Positions 9,193-18,190 are shown, counted from the first letter of the stretch. The stretch is 35,746 bases of DNA from Bacteroidales bacterium (GCA_017882335.1 JADGPR010000028.1:1-35746), one strand, 5' to 3'. The notes: generated by a model not told the origin, from the letters alone. A program made the numbers and translations.

Positions 9193-11253
9193 CTACCGTG
9201 CAGGAAGAAATGAAAAATTCTTTGAGTACCTGAGCATTTGCGTGGTAAAATCGCCGGTATAGGAGATTTTTATATCCTTGATGATGCCGTTGGCTATGAC
9301 CGGGGTATATACAGGATTGATAAAGCCGCTATAAGGCGCAATGTTCAGTTTTGCATAACGGTGGAGGACTTCCTTATGCAGCCCGGGATCCACTTTAACA
9401 GCATAGGTTTCCACCAGTTCTTTGGCGGCAGGATAATCACCTTCGGACGTGATGCGCTGTATCTCGCCCAATAACTGGCCAAAAAGGGAACGTAATTCAT
9501 GGTAATCATTGATCCTGAACCAGGTTTTGCCATCCTTCTGAACCTTTTCGATCACATTTTTCACCTTGCCTTTTTCATAGACCCAGTGCGCAATGAGAGA
9601 ACGGTCACGCATATGAGCTTCCTCCACATCTTTACCGGGATGAACCCTGACAAGTTGAGTCATCAAACCATTGCGGATATAGGAGTTGAATTCGGCTTTT
9701 GCAAGATCAGGAGATGGAACCAGTCCCAAATCAATCATTTTCTTGTCCATGATATAATAAAGGGCAAACAGGTCGGCCCGGGCTTCTTCGATGGTAGAAT
9801 GATAATTCTTCAGGGATTCACTTACTACACCTTTCATCATCTGTCCCGATCCATGGCCGAGGCATTCATGAAGGTCGGTGGTGAGGTTACCGGCCAGGTA
9901 CCCGTATTTTTTTGCCAGGTCGATCTCTTCCTGTGATCCGGCAAATTCTTCCAGGAATCCGTTCCCTTGTGAAGCCTGGTCGTAAGCATAGGTGATATTG
10001 TCGATAGTAACCGATTTGGAACCGAATTCCTTGCGGATCCATTGGGCATTGGGCAGATTGATCCCGATGGGCGTTGTAGGATCGCTGTCACCGCCAAGTT
10101 GTACCGCCGTGATGACCTTCGCCGTGACACCTTTGACCTCTTTTTTTCTGTATTTCGGGTCAACCGGGGAGTTATCCTCAAAGTATTGCGCATTCCGGCT
10201 CAGGGTTTCCGTTCGTTTCGTGGCTTTCACATCTTTGAAATTGGCCATGGCCTCCCAGGTTCCTTTTTTTGCCAGGGGATCACCGTAAACTTCAATGAAT
10301 CCATTGATAAAATCAACTGAGGATTTCTGATCTTTCACCCAGAGAATGTTATATTCATCCCAGGTTTTAAGGTCGCCGGTATCGTAATAATCGATCAGTT
10401 TGGAAATCACGATGCGTTGTCCGGGGTTCTCGGCCACATTCATGGCCTTATTGAGCCAGAAAACGATTTCTTCAATGGCCTTGGAATACAATCCACTGAC
10501 CCGGTATGTTTTTTCGACAACCTTTCCATTCTCTTTCACAAGCTTTGAATTCAGGCCAAAGGCAACCATGGTATCCTGTCCGGTTTTTACGGCATTTTTC
10601 CGGAGGCTTGAATAGAATCCTTCCGCTTCTTTCTGGGTGACGCCTTCATAGAAATTACTGGCTGAACCGGCAACCATGTCCACTTCCGGGTTCTGGTTCA
10701 CCCGTTTGGGTGCAATATCCGGATCAAATATGATTGGTGTGATCTCGTTGATGAAATCCCCGATCGTTTGTTTGGGCTTAAGCGGCAGGGTTTGCAGATT
10801 CGTTCCCCTTAGCAGGGAAGCAAAATAATCTTTTGAAAATTCAGGAAAAAATTTGTCGGTCGAATAATGATGGTGGATCCCGTTGGAGAACCAGACACGC
10901 TTGAGATAAACCGTGAAATTTTTAAAATCGTCACCACTCCGGTCACCTTTAAATTCGGTATAAATGGCTTCCAGCGTTTTCCTAATCAAAAGATTGTATT
11001 TGCAATTCTGATCATAAGTGATATCCCTTCCCGCTAAGGTAGCCTGGCTGAGATAGTAGATCAGTTCTTTCTGCAGCAGCGTCAGATTCTCAAAGCCCGG
11101 CACCTTATATCGTAATATTTTTGCATCTGCAAACTGTTCTGTTATCCACTTGAATTCACCGGTATCCTTCTCAGCGTTTTTTCGTTTTTCAGGCATAAAT
11201 GACATTAATAATATTCCAATTATCAGGAGAAAATTTAGAAGAATTCTTTTCAT
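9193..11253 (-). CDS. Peptidase M49, dipeptidyl peptidase III, with N-terminal signal
   Basis: DPP III removes dipeptides from the N-terminus of short peptides using zinc. The 686-residue protein carries HECLGH at 462-467, the HExxxGH signature of family M49 in the form known from Bacteroides, and the second metal motif in TIEEARADLFALYYIMD (about 487-503). Conserved GDSDPTTPIGINLPNAQW (about 388-405) also fits. Residues 1-20 (KRILLNFLLIIGILLMSFM) are hydrophobic with no lipobox Cys, so the enzyme is probably exported or membrane-anchored, unlike the cytosolic eukaryotic enzymes. It is separated from comB by 70 bases, the widest gap in the minus run, and is followed closely by the HAD gene. 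Family call is firm; location is inferred. Confidence 0.95.
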   Translation of the reverse strand: MKRILLNFLLIIGILLMSFMPEKRKNAEKDTGEFKWITEQFADAKILRYKVPGFENLTLLQKELIYYLSQATLAGRDITYDQNCKYNLLIRKTLEAIYTEFKGDRSGDDFKNFTVYLKRVWFSNGIHHHYSTDKFFPEFSKDYFASLLRGTNLQTLPLKPKQTIGDFINEITPIIFDPDIAPKRVNQNPEVDMVAGSASNFYEGVTQKEAEGFYSSLRKNAVKTGQDTMVAFGLNSKLVKENGKVVEKTYRVSGLYSKAIEEIVFWLNKAMNVAENPGQRIVISKLIDYYDTGDLKTWDEYNILWVKDQKSSVDFINGFIEVYGDPLAKKGTWEAMANFKDVKATKRTETLSRNAQYFEDNSPVDPKYRKKEVKGVTAKVITAVQLGGDSDPTTPIGINLPNAQWIRKEFGSKSVTIDNITYAYDQASQGNGFLEEFAGSQEEIDLAKKYGYLAGNLTTDLHECLGHGSGQMMKGVVSESLKNYHSTIEEARADLFALYYIMDKKMIDLGLVPSPDLAKAEFNSYIRNGLMTQLVRVHPGKDVEEAHMRDRSLIAHWVYEKGKVKNVIEKVQKDGKTWFRINDYHELRSLFGQLLGEIQRITSEGDYPAAKELVETYAVKVDPGLHKEVLHRYAKLNIAPYSGFINPVYTPVIANGIIKDIKISYTGDFTTQMLRYSKNFSFLPAR

Positions 11254-11260
11254 TCATCAA

Positions 11261-11292
11261 AAGTGTTAAGTTTTAAGTGTTAAGGGTTAAAG
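11261..11292. repeat. Short direct repeat in the comB-DPP III gap
   Basis: AAGTGTTAAG occurs at 11261-11270 and again at 11275-11284, followed by the related GGTTAAAG. The 70-base gap shows no -7 box on the minus strand. The repeat style (a short word repeated imperfectly) resembles the other intergenic repeats in this window. Confidence 0.55.
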
Positions 11293-11323
11293 TAAAGTTT
11301 TTTAATTCCTGCATTCTGAATTC

Positions 11324-12058
11324 TTAAATTTTTTTGATCGCAGTTCCGTCAAAAACCGGTACCACCTTCGTTTGATCAACCGTGAATGAATAAGGAATCA
11401 CATCATCCAGCCCCAGTTTCTTCAGCCGGTGACGGTGGGCAGCTTTTTCGATGTACCGTAAAATATCTGATTTAGCCACATTCCACAGGTCGATGGAAGC
11501 GTTTGCAGAATCACAAATTGTAGTGAACTTTCCGGTATCCAGCAAACGGCTTGACAGTGAACCAGCGAAGAGGGTATCCTCCAGGCAGAATTTCTTCTTC
11601 CATCCCGAACAGAGAATGACCACGTTCTTATCCTTTTCGATGAGCCATTGAGTGAGTGCGGTGATGTTGATAAATGCACCGATCACTATCTGTTCCGAAT
11701 GCTTTGCCATTTCCAGCGCCCGCGTCCCGTTGGTGGTACAATACACCAGTGTTTTTCCTTCGACCCGCTCCCGTGTGAAGCTGAATGCTGAGTTCCCGAA
11801 ATCGGCAAAATCCAGTTTCTTTCCATCTTGTTCAGAAGCCACGAGAAAGCCTTGTTCTTTTAACTGTTTTGCTTCTTCGATCGTAGCCACCGGAATGATC
11901 GCATGTACCCCATTCTCAAACGCGGTACAGATGGTGGTGGTGGCCCGCAGGATATCGACCAGTACCACAATAAATTTTTCTTTGCTAAGAATCTCCGGGA
12001 ATAATTTCGGAGAGAAACACACCTCAATGCAACGGGTATTATTTTTTTCCGGGCTCAT
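11324..12058 (-). CDS. comB: 2-phosphosulfolactate phosphatase (ComB family)
   Basis: ComB removes phosphate from 2-phosphosulfolactate to give sulfolactate, a step of coenzyme M synthesis in methanogens; the family is also widespread in bacteria without that pathway. The 244-residue protein fits the family length. Motifs seen: VLVDILRATTTICTAF (Asp35), ASEQDGKKL, YCTTNGTRAL, and CSGWKKKFCLEDTLFAG. No other coenzyme M or sulfonate gene is in the window, so the true substrate here is uncertain. The start ATG lies 7 bases after the LRR gene stop, so it is very likely cotranscribed with the secreted cassette upstream. No signal peptide, so cytoplasmic. Confidence 0.92.
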   Translation of the reverse strand: MSPEKNNTRCIEVCFSPKLFPEILSKEKFIVVLVDILRATTTICTAFENGVHAIIPVATIEEAKQLKEQGFLVASEQDGKKLDFADFGNSAFSFTRERVEGKTLVYCTTNGTRALEMAKHSEQIVIGAFINITALTQWLIEKDKNVVILCSGWKKKFCLEDTLFAGSLSSRLLDTGKFTTICDSANASIDLWNVAKSDILRYIEKAAHRHRLKKLGLDDVIPYSFTVDQTKVVPVFDGTAIKKI

Positions 12059-12065
12059 CCTTCAA

Positions 12066-14651
12066 TCAATAAAAAACAACCTCACAACCCGGGTGTGTCA
12101 TCTTAAATTTGGCTATCCGTTTTTCCGAGATCCGGGTATTGAAGATCTTGAGCGACTTCAATCCTGACATGGCCTCCAACACCTCGAGGTTACTTATTTT
12201 TGTATTATAAAACTCCAGCACTTTCAGATTTTTAAGATTTTGCAGGTATTTCAGGTTTTTCACCGGTGTTCCTCCGAATTTCAGTGTTTCAAGGAATATC
12301 AGATTCTGGATAGGCATCAGGTCTTCCACCTGGGTATTTGAAAAATCAAGTTCACGGAGGTTTGTAAGGGATGAAATAGCATTCAATTGTGTCACTGGGT
12401 TTTTAGGAAACCGAAGCACATGCAGTTGCGTCATCCTGCTCAGGGGTTCGAGACTGGAGACCCGGGTATCTGAAATTTCCAGTTCTTTCAGTCGGGAAAG
12501 ATTCACTATGGGCTGCAAACTAATGATTCCCGGATCCTCATTGATGACGAGTTTTTCTGTACCTGCGATCTTCTGAAGTTGTACCTTATCTGGAGTACCC
12601 GTAAAATTGAAATACCGCAGAAGATCATCTTTCCATGCCTGGGAAAGTTCGCTCCACCACTGGGTATTTTCATACGTCCTGGAAATCACCAGGCAATTCG
12701 GGTTGTCATCCATGAATTCATTTACCTTTGCTAGAGTCAGGTTCGTGTTATCTGCATAAATAAATGTCAGTTTCTTCAATGAATTCAGAGGGGAAATATC
12801 ACTTACTGCAGTGTGCTCAATATACAGTACGGAAAGGTTTGTCAATTTTGACAAAGGCTGTACACTGGGAACCTTTGTGTTGGTGGCATTGATCAGGGTG
12901 ATTTCCAGGAGGTCTTTCAGGGGTTCCAGGTTGTTCACTGCCGTATTAGCACATTCAAGGATCCGCAGTTGTGTCAGTTTTGAGACAGGATCCAGTGAAG
13001 TGATCGCCATCCTTCCATTAAGGTTCAGGCTATCCAAAGTGATCAGGTGGTGCAACTGCTCGGACCCCGGCGAATCATCCAGTTTCCGGTACAGATTGAA
13101 AACCTTTTTCCAGTCGGCAGGCATGCTTCCCCACCATTTTGCAAGGGCATCCGATTCAAATACAAGGTCAACAGCCGGGTGTTTCAGCATGAACTGTAAG
13201 GCACGGTCAGGATCTATCTTGGTATTGTCGCAATAGATTTTTATAATGCCGGGAATATGTTCAAATACATCCAGCGATCTGACCCCGGTATTGTCGAAGA
13301 ATACCAGCGATAAATTTGTAAGACCCTTCAAAGGATTGAGGTTTGCAACAGGAGTATGGTTAAAATAGAGCACTTCCAGGTTGATGAGTCCCGATATAGG
13401 TTGAAGGTCAGAAACACGGGTGTCAGAGAATCTCAGGTCTTTCAATGCTGTAAGTTCCGTCAGGGGTTGAAGGCTGTCGATACCGGTTCCGCTGAAATCA
13501 AGGATCTCAATGGCCGTGAGTCCCGAAAGCACATTCAGGGACAGTAACGGCGTCTTCTTCATTTTCAGTGAGCGCAGATGATTTGAATAGCGGAGGGGTT
13601 CAAGGGAAGAAATCTGTGAACCGGAGATATCAAGTTCCTCAAGCTGGTTCAGGTTACGAAACGGCATCAGGTCGGTAACCGGCGTATTGGAAATCGAAAC
13701 TTTTTTCAGGGAAGAAAGCTTTGCCAGGGGTTCAAGATTGCTCAGGCCGGCATTACCGGATATATCGATCTCCTTCATCAGGATCACCTGCAGAACCAAT
13801 GCATAAAACCTTCCTGCATCCGTCTTTACAGGGTTTCCGTTCACCATTGCTACCGTATCATTGAAGGAAGAAACCTGTGCCAGCGAAACATTTGCATCTA
13901 CCTGCATATCCTTTCCGAAGATCAGTTTCCAGTTTTCTGACAACCCGTTCCACCAATTCCGCATCCCATCCTTTTCGTTCATCTTGGTGGTATAGATGCT
14001 TGCAATTTTCAGTTCCTGCTTGCTGTCGTCATAATTGATCTCAAAATACCTGACTTTGTTCGAGTTTACGGAATCGTTATTGACCGTGATCCCTTTCAGG
14101 TTCCGGTTTACGGTAACCTTGAAATAGGTTTGTCCGATGTCATTTTTCAGGACACTTACATCCTGCACAGTATAAAGAAACCGGGCATCCTTAAAGAAAA
14201 AATCCACATCGCTTAAGTATGAAGGGATATCCTTATAGAGGGAAACCATCCTTTTTTCGTCGAGGTCATCTTCCACCTGGACTTTCTCATTCATGAAAAA
14301 TTTCAGGTAGCTGTCGCTGATGATGATCACTTTTTCCTTTACGGGATTCTTTTTATCGGCGAGGAAATTCAGTGTGCCTTCAAAAAATTTTACCAGTCCG
14401 GAACATTGTGTACGAAAACCATCGATCTGTTCCGGTGTAAACTCGGTGATGATGGGTTTTGCATGTTCTTTAGGGTTAGATTTTGTTCCTTTCCCGGGAA
14501 GCTGTTTTGTCGTAGTTGATTTCTTTATCGCCGGGTTTGGGGTGGATTTTCTTTGTTGCAAAGGATCTGTTGGCTTCTTCTGGGGATAAGCAATCACCAT
14601 AAGGAAGGATAATAACAAGATGGCCGGTAAGCGTAAAGATTTAATTTTCAT
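12066..14651 (-). CDS. Large secreted leucine-rich-repeat protein with three repeated modules
   Basis: An 861-residue exported protein from the ATG at 14651 (MKIKSLRLPAILLLSFLMVIA, signal peptide); a longer frame from 14690 would precede the signal with 13 polar residues. Order: signal; a Lys/Pro/Thr-rich linker (23-70); an N-terminal domain (about 75-225) resembling the neighbouring secreted proteins; then three modules. Each module starts with a Trp-rich segment, WWNGLSENWK (233), WWGSMPADWK (506) and WWSELSQAWK (665). Each continues with 22-residue LRRs of the form PLxxLxxLxxLxxxxTxVxxL, and closes with FMLKHPAVDLVF, FMDDNPNCLVI or FKMTHPGCEVVFY. LRRs bind proteins or other ligands; the ligand is unknown. 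No anchor or C-terminal sorting domain is seen. It overlaps the upstream gene by 11 bases. Confidence 0.9.
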   Translation of the reverse strand: MKIKSLRLPAILLLSFLMVIAYPQKKPTDPLQQRKSTPNPAIKKSTTTKQLPGKGTKSNPKEHAKPIITEFTPEQIDGFRTQCSGLVKFFEGTLNFLADKKNPVKEKVIIISDSYLKFFMNEKVQVEDDLDEKRMVSLYKDIPSYLSDVDFFFKDARFLYTVQDVSVLKNDIGQTYFKVTVNRNLKGITVNNDSVNSNKVRYFEINYDDSKQELKIASIYTTKMNEKDGMRNWWNGLSENWKLIFGKDMQVDANVSLAQVSSFNDTVAMVNGNPVKTDAGRFYALVLQVILMKEIDISGNAGLSNLEPLAKLSSLKKVSISNTPVTDLMPFRNLNQLEELDISGSQISSLEPLRYSNHLRSLKMKKTPLLSLNVLSGLTAIEILDFSGTGIDSLQPLTELTALKDLRFSDTRVSDLQPISGLINLEVLYFNHTPVANLNPLKGLTNLSLVFFDNTGVRSLDVFEHIPGIIKIYCDNTKIDPDRALQFMLKHPAVDLVFESDALAKWWGSMPADWKKVFNLYRKLDDSPGSEQLHHLITLDSLNLNGRMAITSLDPVSKLTQLRILECANTAVNNLEPLKDLLEITLINATNTKVPSVQPLSKLTNLSVLYIEHTAVSDISPLNSLKKLTFIYADNTNLTLAKVNEFMDDNPNCLVISRTYENTQWWSELSQAWKDDLLRYFNFTGTPDKVQLQKIAGTEKLVINEDPGIISLQPIVNLSRLKELEISDTRVSSLEPLSRMTQLHVLRFPKNPVTQLNAISSLTNLRELDFSNTQVEDLMPIQNLIFLETLKFGGTPVKNLKYLQNLKNLKVLEFYNTKISNLEVLEAMSGLKSLKIFNTRISEKRIAKFKMTHPGCEVVFY

Positions 14652-15477
14652 GGATATAATTTCGCAAGAGTTCTTTTTTATCCTTTTCATTGATCTTCAG
14701 CATATTCGAAATCAGCCAGCCGGAATTGTTGCTGTTGCGGTTAAAATAAGAGACTTCGAAGTACCAGCCGGGGATCTGCAGAAAATGGAACTTCACTTCT
14801 TTCACTGATTCAAATTTAAGGTTTCCGTTCTTTATTTCTGAAACGAAGAGGGCAAGTTGATCAGGGCGGTAATAGCGGTCAAGATAATAATCCATTTTAT
14901 CCGGTTCCGCGAAGACCTTGTGAATATTCATGAAATCGACTTCATGGCTGAGGGGATGCAGGAAAAGTTTCAGGTTCGTGGTATCTCCCACATGTGAAAA
15001 AAGTTCATTGAAACGGGATAAATAAACATTCGAAAACACCCATTTATACCCGTTATTTTGTTTTTCAATTTTCATATAGAGAATGATATCGACTTTCTCA
15101 TGCTTATAAATAAAACTTGCAGTGACTTCCGAGAACCAGTCACTCCCGTGAAAATCGAGAAATACCGGGCTTTTCTTGTTGGTAACCTGATCGATGAAGG
15201 AATTTCTATCTTCTGTGGAGACAGCTGAACTGTAAGTGTCAAAAAGAATGTTCAGGTACTTTTTCCTGGATTTCAGATCCCTGTATATACTATCGCCCGT
15301 ATAGGTTCTCTTTCCCTTTACATCTTCTTCAGCATTAAACCTCCTGAAGAACTGGTTGACCTGCTTGGTTTGTGCATAAAACTTTGACTCATCGCCCGTG
15401 AATGAACTGAAGGAACCATTCTGGCAAAATACAACTGCCGGCAGGAGCATAAGAAAAATGAATGAGAAGATTCTCAT
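14641..15477 (-). CDS. Secreted protein of unknown function
   Basis: A 278-residue protein I do not recognise. Residues 1-19 (RIFSFIFLMLLPAVVFCQ) are a signal peptide; the Cys is not in a good lipobox, so a soluble periplasmic or surface protein is likelier than a lipoprotein. The body mixes helices and strands: VNQFFRRFNAEEDVKG, a run of LFDTYSSAVSTEDRNSFIDQV, then SDWFSEVTASFIYKHEKVDIILY, compatible with an NTF2-like alpha+beta fold. That is inference from pattern only. The ATG shares its A with the stop of the upstream gene (TAATG) and the stop lies 11 bases inside the LRR gene, so production is coupled to both neighbours. Confidence 0.8.
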   Translation of the reverse strand: MRIFSFIFLMLLPAVVFCQNGSFSSFTGDESKFYAQTKQVNQFFRRFNAEEDVKGKRTYTGDSIYRDLKSRKKYLNILFDTYSSAVSTEDRNSFIDQVTNKKSPVFLDFHGSDWFSEVTASFIYKHEKVDIILYMKIEKQNNGYKWVFSNVYLSRFNELFSHVGDTTNLKLFLHPLSHEVDFMNIHKVFAEPDKMDYYLDRYYRPDQLALFVSEIKNGNLKFESVKEVKFHFLQIPGWYFEVSYFNRNSNNSGWLISNMLKINEKDKKELLRNYIHEN

Positions 15478-16064
15478 TATTTTGAGGTCTCTTTCACCCG
15501 GATATCGCCCAGGAGAACATCCCAGAATCCGATCAGCCTTCCGCCGATCTGTGTTTCTTTCCGTTTCACGTATACCGTGATGTCCTTTTTCGTTGTATCT
15601 TCATAGATCAGGCCTTTTTCCTTATCGAATCCCTGGAACCGCTGGTAGATGGTGATCACGCCAACATAGGTTCCATCCGGCTGGCGTTCGAGGTCGCTGA
15701 CATATTGGATCTTATACCAGTCGATGTTGACCCTGTCGTAGTTGAGTTTCATCAGCCGGTCAAAATATTCCCTGACCTTGAAATAGGCCACATCCGGTTT
15801 TGAGAGCGAGGAAACACCAATCTCACTGTTCTCCATAAAGAGTTCGACGGCCCTTTCGATGACCCGTTGTGATTCAGACCAGGGCGTGCTCTTGTTGCCG
15901 ATAATGCTGATATACTTGCTGAGATCCCTGACCTTTTCCAGTGCGAGGCTGTCGATGGCTTGTTTCCGTTGCGGGGATATATTCTCATCTTTATTCTGTG
16001 CGAAAAGGCCTGATGTCATAATCAGGAGGCAGATCAATCCTATAATTGAGCTTCTTATTTTCAT
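15477..16064 (-). CDS. Small secreted protein of unknown function, related to the LRR protein's N-terminal domain
   Basis: A 195-residue exported protein, signal peptide at 1-22 (LICLLIMTSGLFAQ). I do not recognise the family. By eye it lines up with residues 110-190 of the LRR protein: LFMENSEIGV against FFMNEKVQV, YFKVREYFDRL against LYKDIPSYLSDV, and KIQYVSDLERQPDGTYVGV against TVQDVSVLKNDIGQTYFKV, followed in both by a basic stretch ending in G. The alpha+beta pattern suggests an NTF2-like fold. The C-terminal part (KKDITVYVKRKETQIGGRL) looks like beta strands. It ends in TAATG, coupling it to the next gene, and starts 56 bases after the lipoprotein gene. Confidence 0.8.
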   Translation of the reverse strand: MKIRSSIIGLICLLIMTSGLFAQNKDENISPQRKQAIDSLALEKVRDLSKYISIIGNKSTPWSESQRVIERAVELFMENSEIGVSSLSKPDVAYFKVREYFDRLMKLNYDRVNIDWYKIQYVSDLERQPDGTYVGVITIYQRFQGFDKEKGLIYEDTTKKDITVYVKRKETQIGGRLIGFWDVLLGDIRVKETSK

Positions 16065-16120
16065 GTGATATTAATTTTGGTTTAAATGATCAAATGCTTG
16101 TCTGTCGTTTGCAAATGAAG

Positions 16121-16930
16121 TCACTTCTTAATCAGGTCGAGGTCCTTTATCTTTCCTCCCGAATCAAGCCGGTAACTATCCACCGCATTCCTGCTCGCTT
16201 TCTGGTCGCGCACAAATTCGAGGTATCGTTTTATAGTAGTGGGTTTATCATAATCCACGATCGACCCTTCCTTACTGATGATGATCAAAACCGTGGCGTC
16301 ATCGGAAGAGAAAAGCTGCAGGGTACCTTTTGTCAGCGACATCACCTGGTTGGCATTGCCCGACTTTGATGCATCTGCAATTCCCTGGAAGGAATTTTCA
16401 AGTTGGTTTTTAAGCGGGACATTTTTTTTGTTACGCATCCCGGCGATCTTTTGTTCCACTTTTGCAATGAGGTCGTTGATATCTTTATCGCCAAGGTTCA
16501 TGGCCTTGATCTTCGCCAGTTCAGATTCAAGTTCATCGGCCGATTTATCATCCTTATTCAGCAGCATATCCAGCAATTCGGCTCGCGCTGCATCAATCTT
16601 CTCCTGTTTTAACTTATCTCTTTCGGCAAAGGCCTTCTTGAGCACCTGGCGTGCATCTTCGATCATTTTATCCAGTTCCGGATCCTTGAAGTGTTTGTTG
16701 GCGATCTCGTTAACCGTCCTTTCCTGGGCTTCCAGTGGTCTCGTGCTGGTTCCGTTGATGATTTCCGAAAGTTGCTTCTTGGCCATTTCGATCTGGGCTT
16801 TCCGCTCTTTCTTCGACAATTTCCCTGTCGTTTTGCAACCATCCGAACCAATGGCTACTGCAGCAATCAGGAGAATAAATACAAAATGCTGCCATTGAAG
16901 GGATCTGATTTTCTGAACAATTCCTGTCAT
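16121..16930 (-). CDS. Probable lipoprotein with coiled coil, unknown function
   Basis: A 269-residue protein. The N-terminus has a polar stretch then FVFILLIAAVAIGSDGCKTT. The Cys after Gly suggests lipidation, though SDGC is a weak lipobox. Residues about 40-160 are highly charged and helical (KKERKAQIEMAKKQLSEI, DARQVLKKAFAERDKLKQEK, DELESELAKIKAMN), probably a coiled coil. The C-terminal 90 residues form a separate domain, with TLQLFSSDDATVLIIISKEG and TTIKRYLEFVRDQKA, resembling in outline the helix-LF-strand segment of the next two secreted proteins. It is the first gene of the secreted cassette, 51 bases after gcvT, and no promoter box is visible in that gap. Confidence 0.78.
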   Translation of the reverse strand: MTGIVQKIRSLQWQHFVFILLIAAVAIGSDGCKTTGKLSKKERKAQIEMAKKQLSEIINGTSTRPLEAQERTVNEIANKHFKDPELDKMIEDARQVLKKAFAERDKLKQEKIDAARAELLDMLLNKDDKSADELESELAKIKAMNLGDKDINDLIAKVEQKIAGMRNKKNVPLKNQLENSFQGIADASKSGNANQVMSLTKGTLQLFSSDDATVLIIISKEGSIVDYDKPTTIKRYLEFVRDQKASRNAVDSYRLDSGGKIKDLDLIKK

Positions 16931-16981
16931 ATCGTTTTCATTTTTAATGTTAAGATGATTACTGAATCGCAGGGGCCGCCA

Positions 16982-18070
16982 TCATCCTTTGTAAAAAGGC
17001 ATTCTGACGACCTCCGCTTTTATCGATTTATCGCGGATCTTAATAAATATTACGCTGCCTTCTTTTGAAAGTGCAGACGGCACATATCCCATGCCAACCG
17101 GAATTTTAACCGAGGGCCCCATCGTGCCAGAAGTCACTTCGCCGATCACATTACCCGAGGCGTCAACAATGGGGTATCCATGTCTTGGAATTCCCATTTC
17201 AACCATTTTGAAGCCAACCAGTTTCTTCGAAACGCCTTCCTGTTTCTGACGAAGCAGGTTGGCTTTATTGATGAAATCCTTTTCAAGAGTAAATTTTGTG
17301 ATCCACCCAAGCCCGGCTTCGATAGGAGATGTTGTATCATTGATATCATTGCCATAGAGGCAATATCCCATCTCCAGCCGAAGGGTATCGCGGGCGCCCA
17401 GCCCGATGTTCTTGATCCCGAATTCTTTTCCGGCTTCAAAAACAGCATTCCATATTTTCGGGGCATCTTTATTGGTCATATAGATCTCACAACCACCTGA
17501 ACCGGTATATCCAGTCGTTGCAAAGATCACATCCTTAACACCGGCAAATGTGAGTTTTTTGAACGTATAATATTCCATGTCAGTCACCGTGGTATCCGTC
17601 AGCTTCTGCATAGCTTTGAGCGCCAAAGGCCCTTGGACAGCCAGCTGTGCGGTCTCATCGGAAGCATTGTAAAGTGTGGCGCCCATTTTGTTTTGCTTGT
17701 TGCACCAGGCCCAGTCCTTTTCAATATTGGATGCATTGACAACCAAAAGGTAGGTTTCAGCATTCACCCGGTAAACGAGCAGGTCATCCACAATCCCACC
17801 CTGTTCATTCGGAAAGCAGGAATACTGCACTTTCCCGTCCACCAATCTGGAAGCATCATTGGAGGTCACCCATTGAATGAAATCGAGCGCTTTCGGCCCT
17901 TTTACCCAAAATTCCCCCATGTGTGAAACATCAAAAACGCCAATGCCTTTCCTGACAGTTTCATGTTCTAGATTCACCCCGTCAAACTGTACAGGCATCA
18001 GGTAACCTGCAAAAGGAACAATCTTGCCACCGTTGGCCTCGTGAAATTTTGTAAATGCTGTAGTTTTCAT
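16982..18070 (-). CDS. gcvT: Aminomethyltransferase, glycine cleavage T protein
   Basis: GcvT transfers the methylene group from aminomethyl-lipoyl H protein to tetrahydrofolate, releasing ammonia. The 362-residue length is normal. Motifs: [14 protein letters not shown] near residue 50, [14 protein letters not shown] (about 88-101, with the catalytic Asp region), [29 protein letters not shown], and [12 protein letters not shown] near the C-terminus. The usual GYTGEDGFE appears as GYTGSGGCE, a mild variant. gcvH and gcvP are not in the window. It is the first gene of the long minus-strand run, with a good -7 box 23 bases upstream; the ten genes behind that box may be wholly or partly one transcript. 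Start ATG gives [15 protein letters not shown], the expected family N-terminus. Confidence 0.97.
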   Translation of the reverse strand: MKTTAFTKFHEANGGKIVPFAGYLMPVQFDGVNLEHETVRKGIGVFDVSHMGEFWVKGPKALDFIQWVTSNDASRLVDGKVQYSCFPNEQGGIVDDLLVYRVNAETYLLVVNASNIEKDWAWCNKQNKMGATLYNASDETAQLAVQGPLALKAMQKLTDTTVTDMEYYTFKKLTFAGVKDVIFATTGYTGSGGCEIYMTNKDAPKIWNAVFEAGKEFGIKNIGLGARDTLRLEMGYCLYGNDINDTTSPIEAGLGWITKFTLEKDFINKANLLRQKQEGVSKKLVGFKMVEMGIPRHGYPIVDASGNVIGEVTSGTMGPSVKIPVGMGYVPSALSKEGSVIFIKIRDKSIKAEVVRMPFYKG

Positions 18071-18092
18071 AGTTTCTTTTTTGTAAACGACA

Positions 18093-18100
18093 CAAAGTTA
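18093..18100 (-). promoter_or_regulatory. Bacteroidota-type -7 box for gcvT and the genes behind it
   Basis: The minus strand reads TAACTTTG, matching TAnnTTTG, 23 bases before the gcvT ATG; the leader would be about 15 bases. No clear -33 box. Confidence 0.5.
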
Positions 18101-18190
18101 GAAAAAATTGTTAGGAGCCTCCTGAAACGGCCTTTATAGTTGCTAACTTTAACAGGTTGATAACTCCGGGCGTTGGAAGTGAATAATTTG

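Noticed and set aside
14652-14690. Longer LRR start at 14690
   Set aside because: It puts 13 mostly polar residues before a good signal peptide and deepens the overlap with the upstream gene.
16931-16981. Separate promoter for the secreted cassette
   Set aside because: No TAnnTTTG box on the minus strand in the 51-base gap after gcvT, so none was called.
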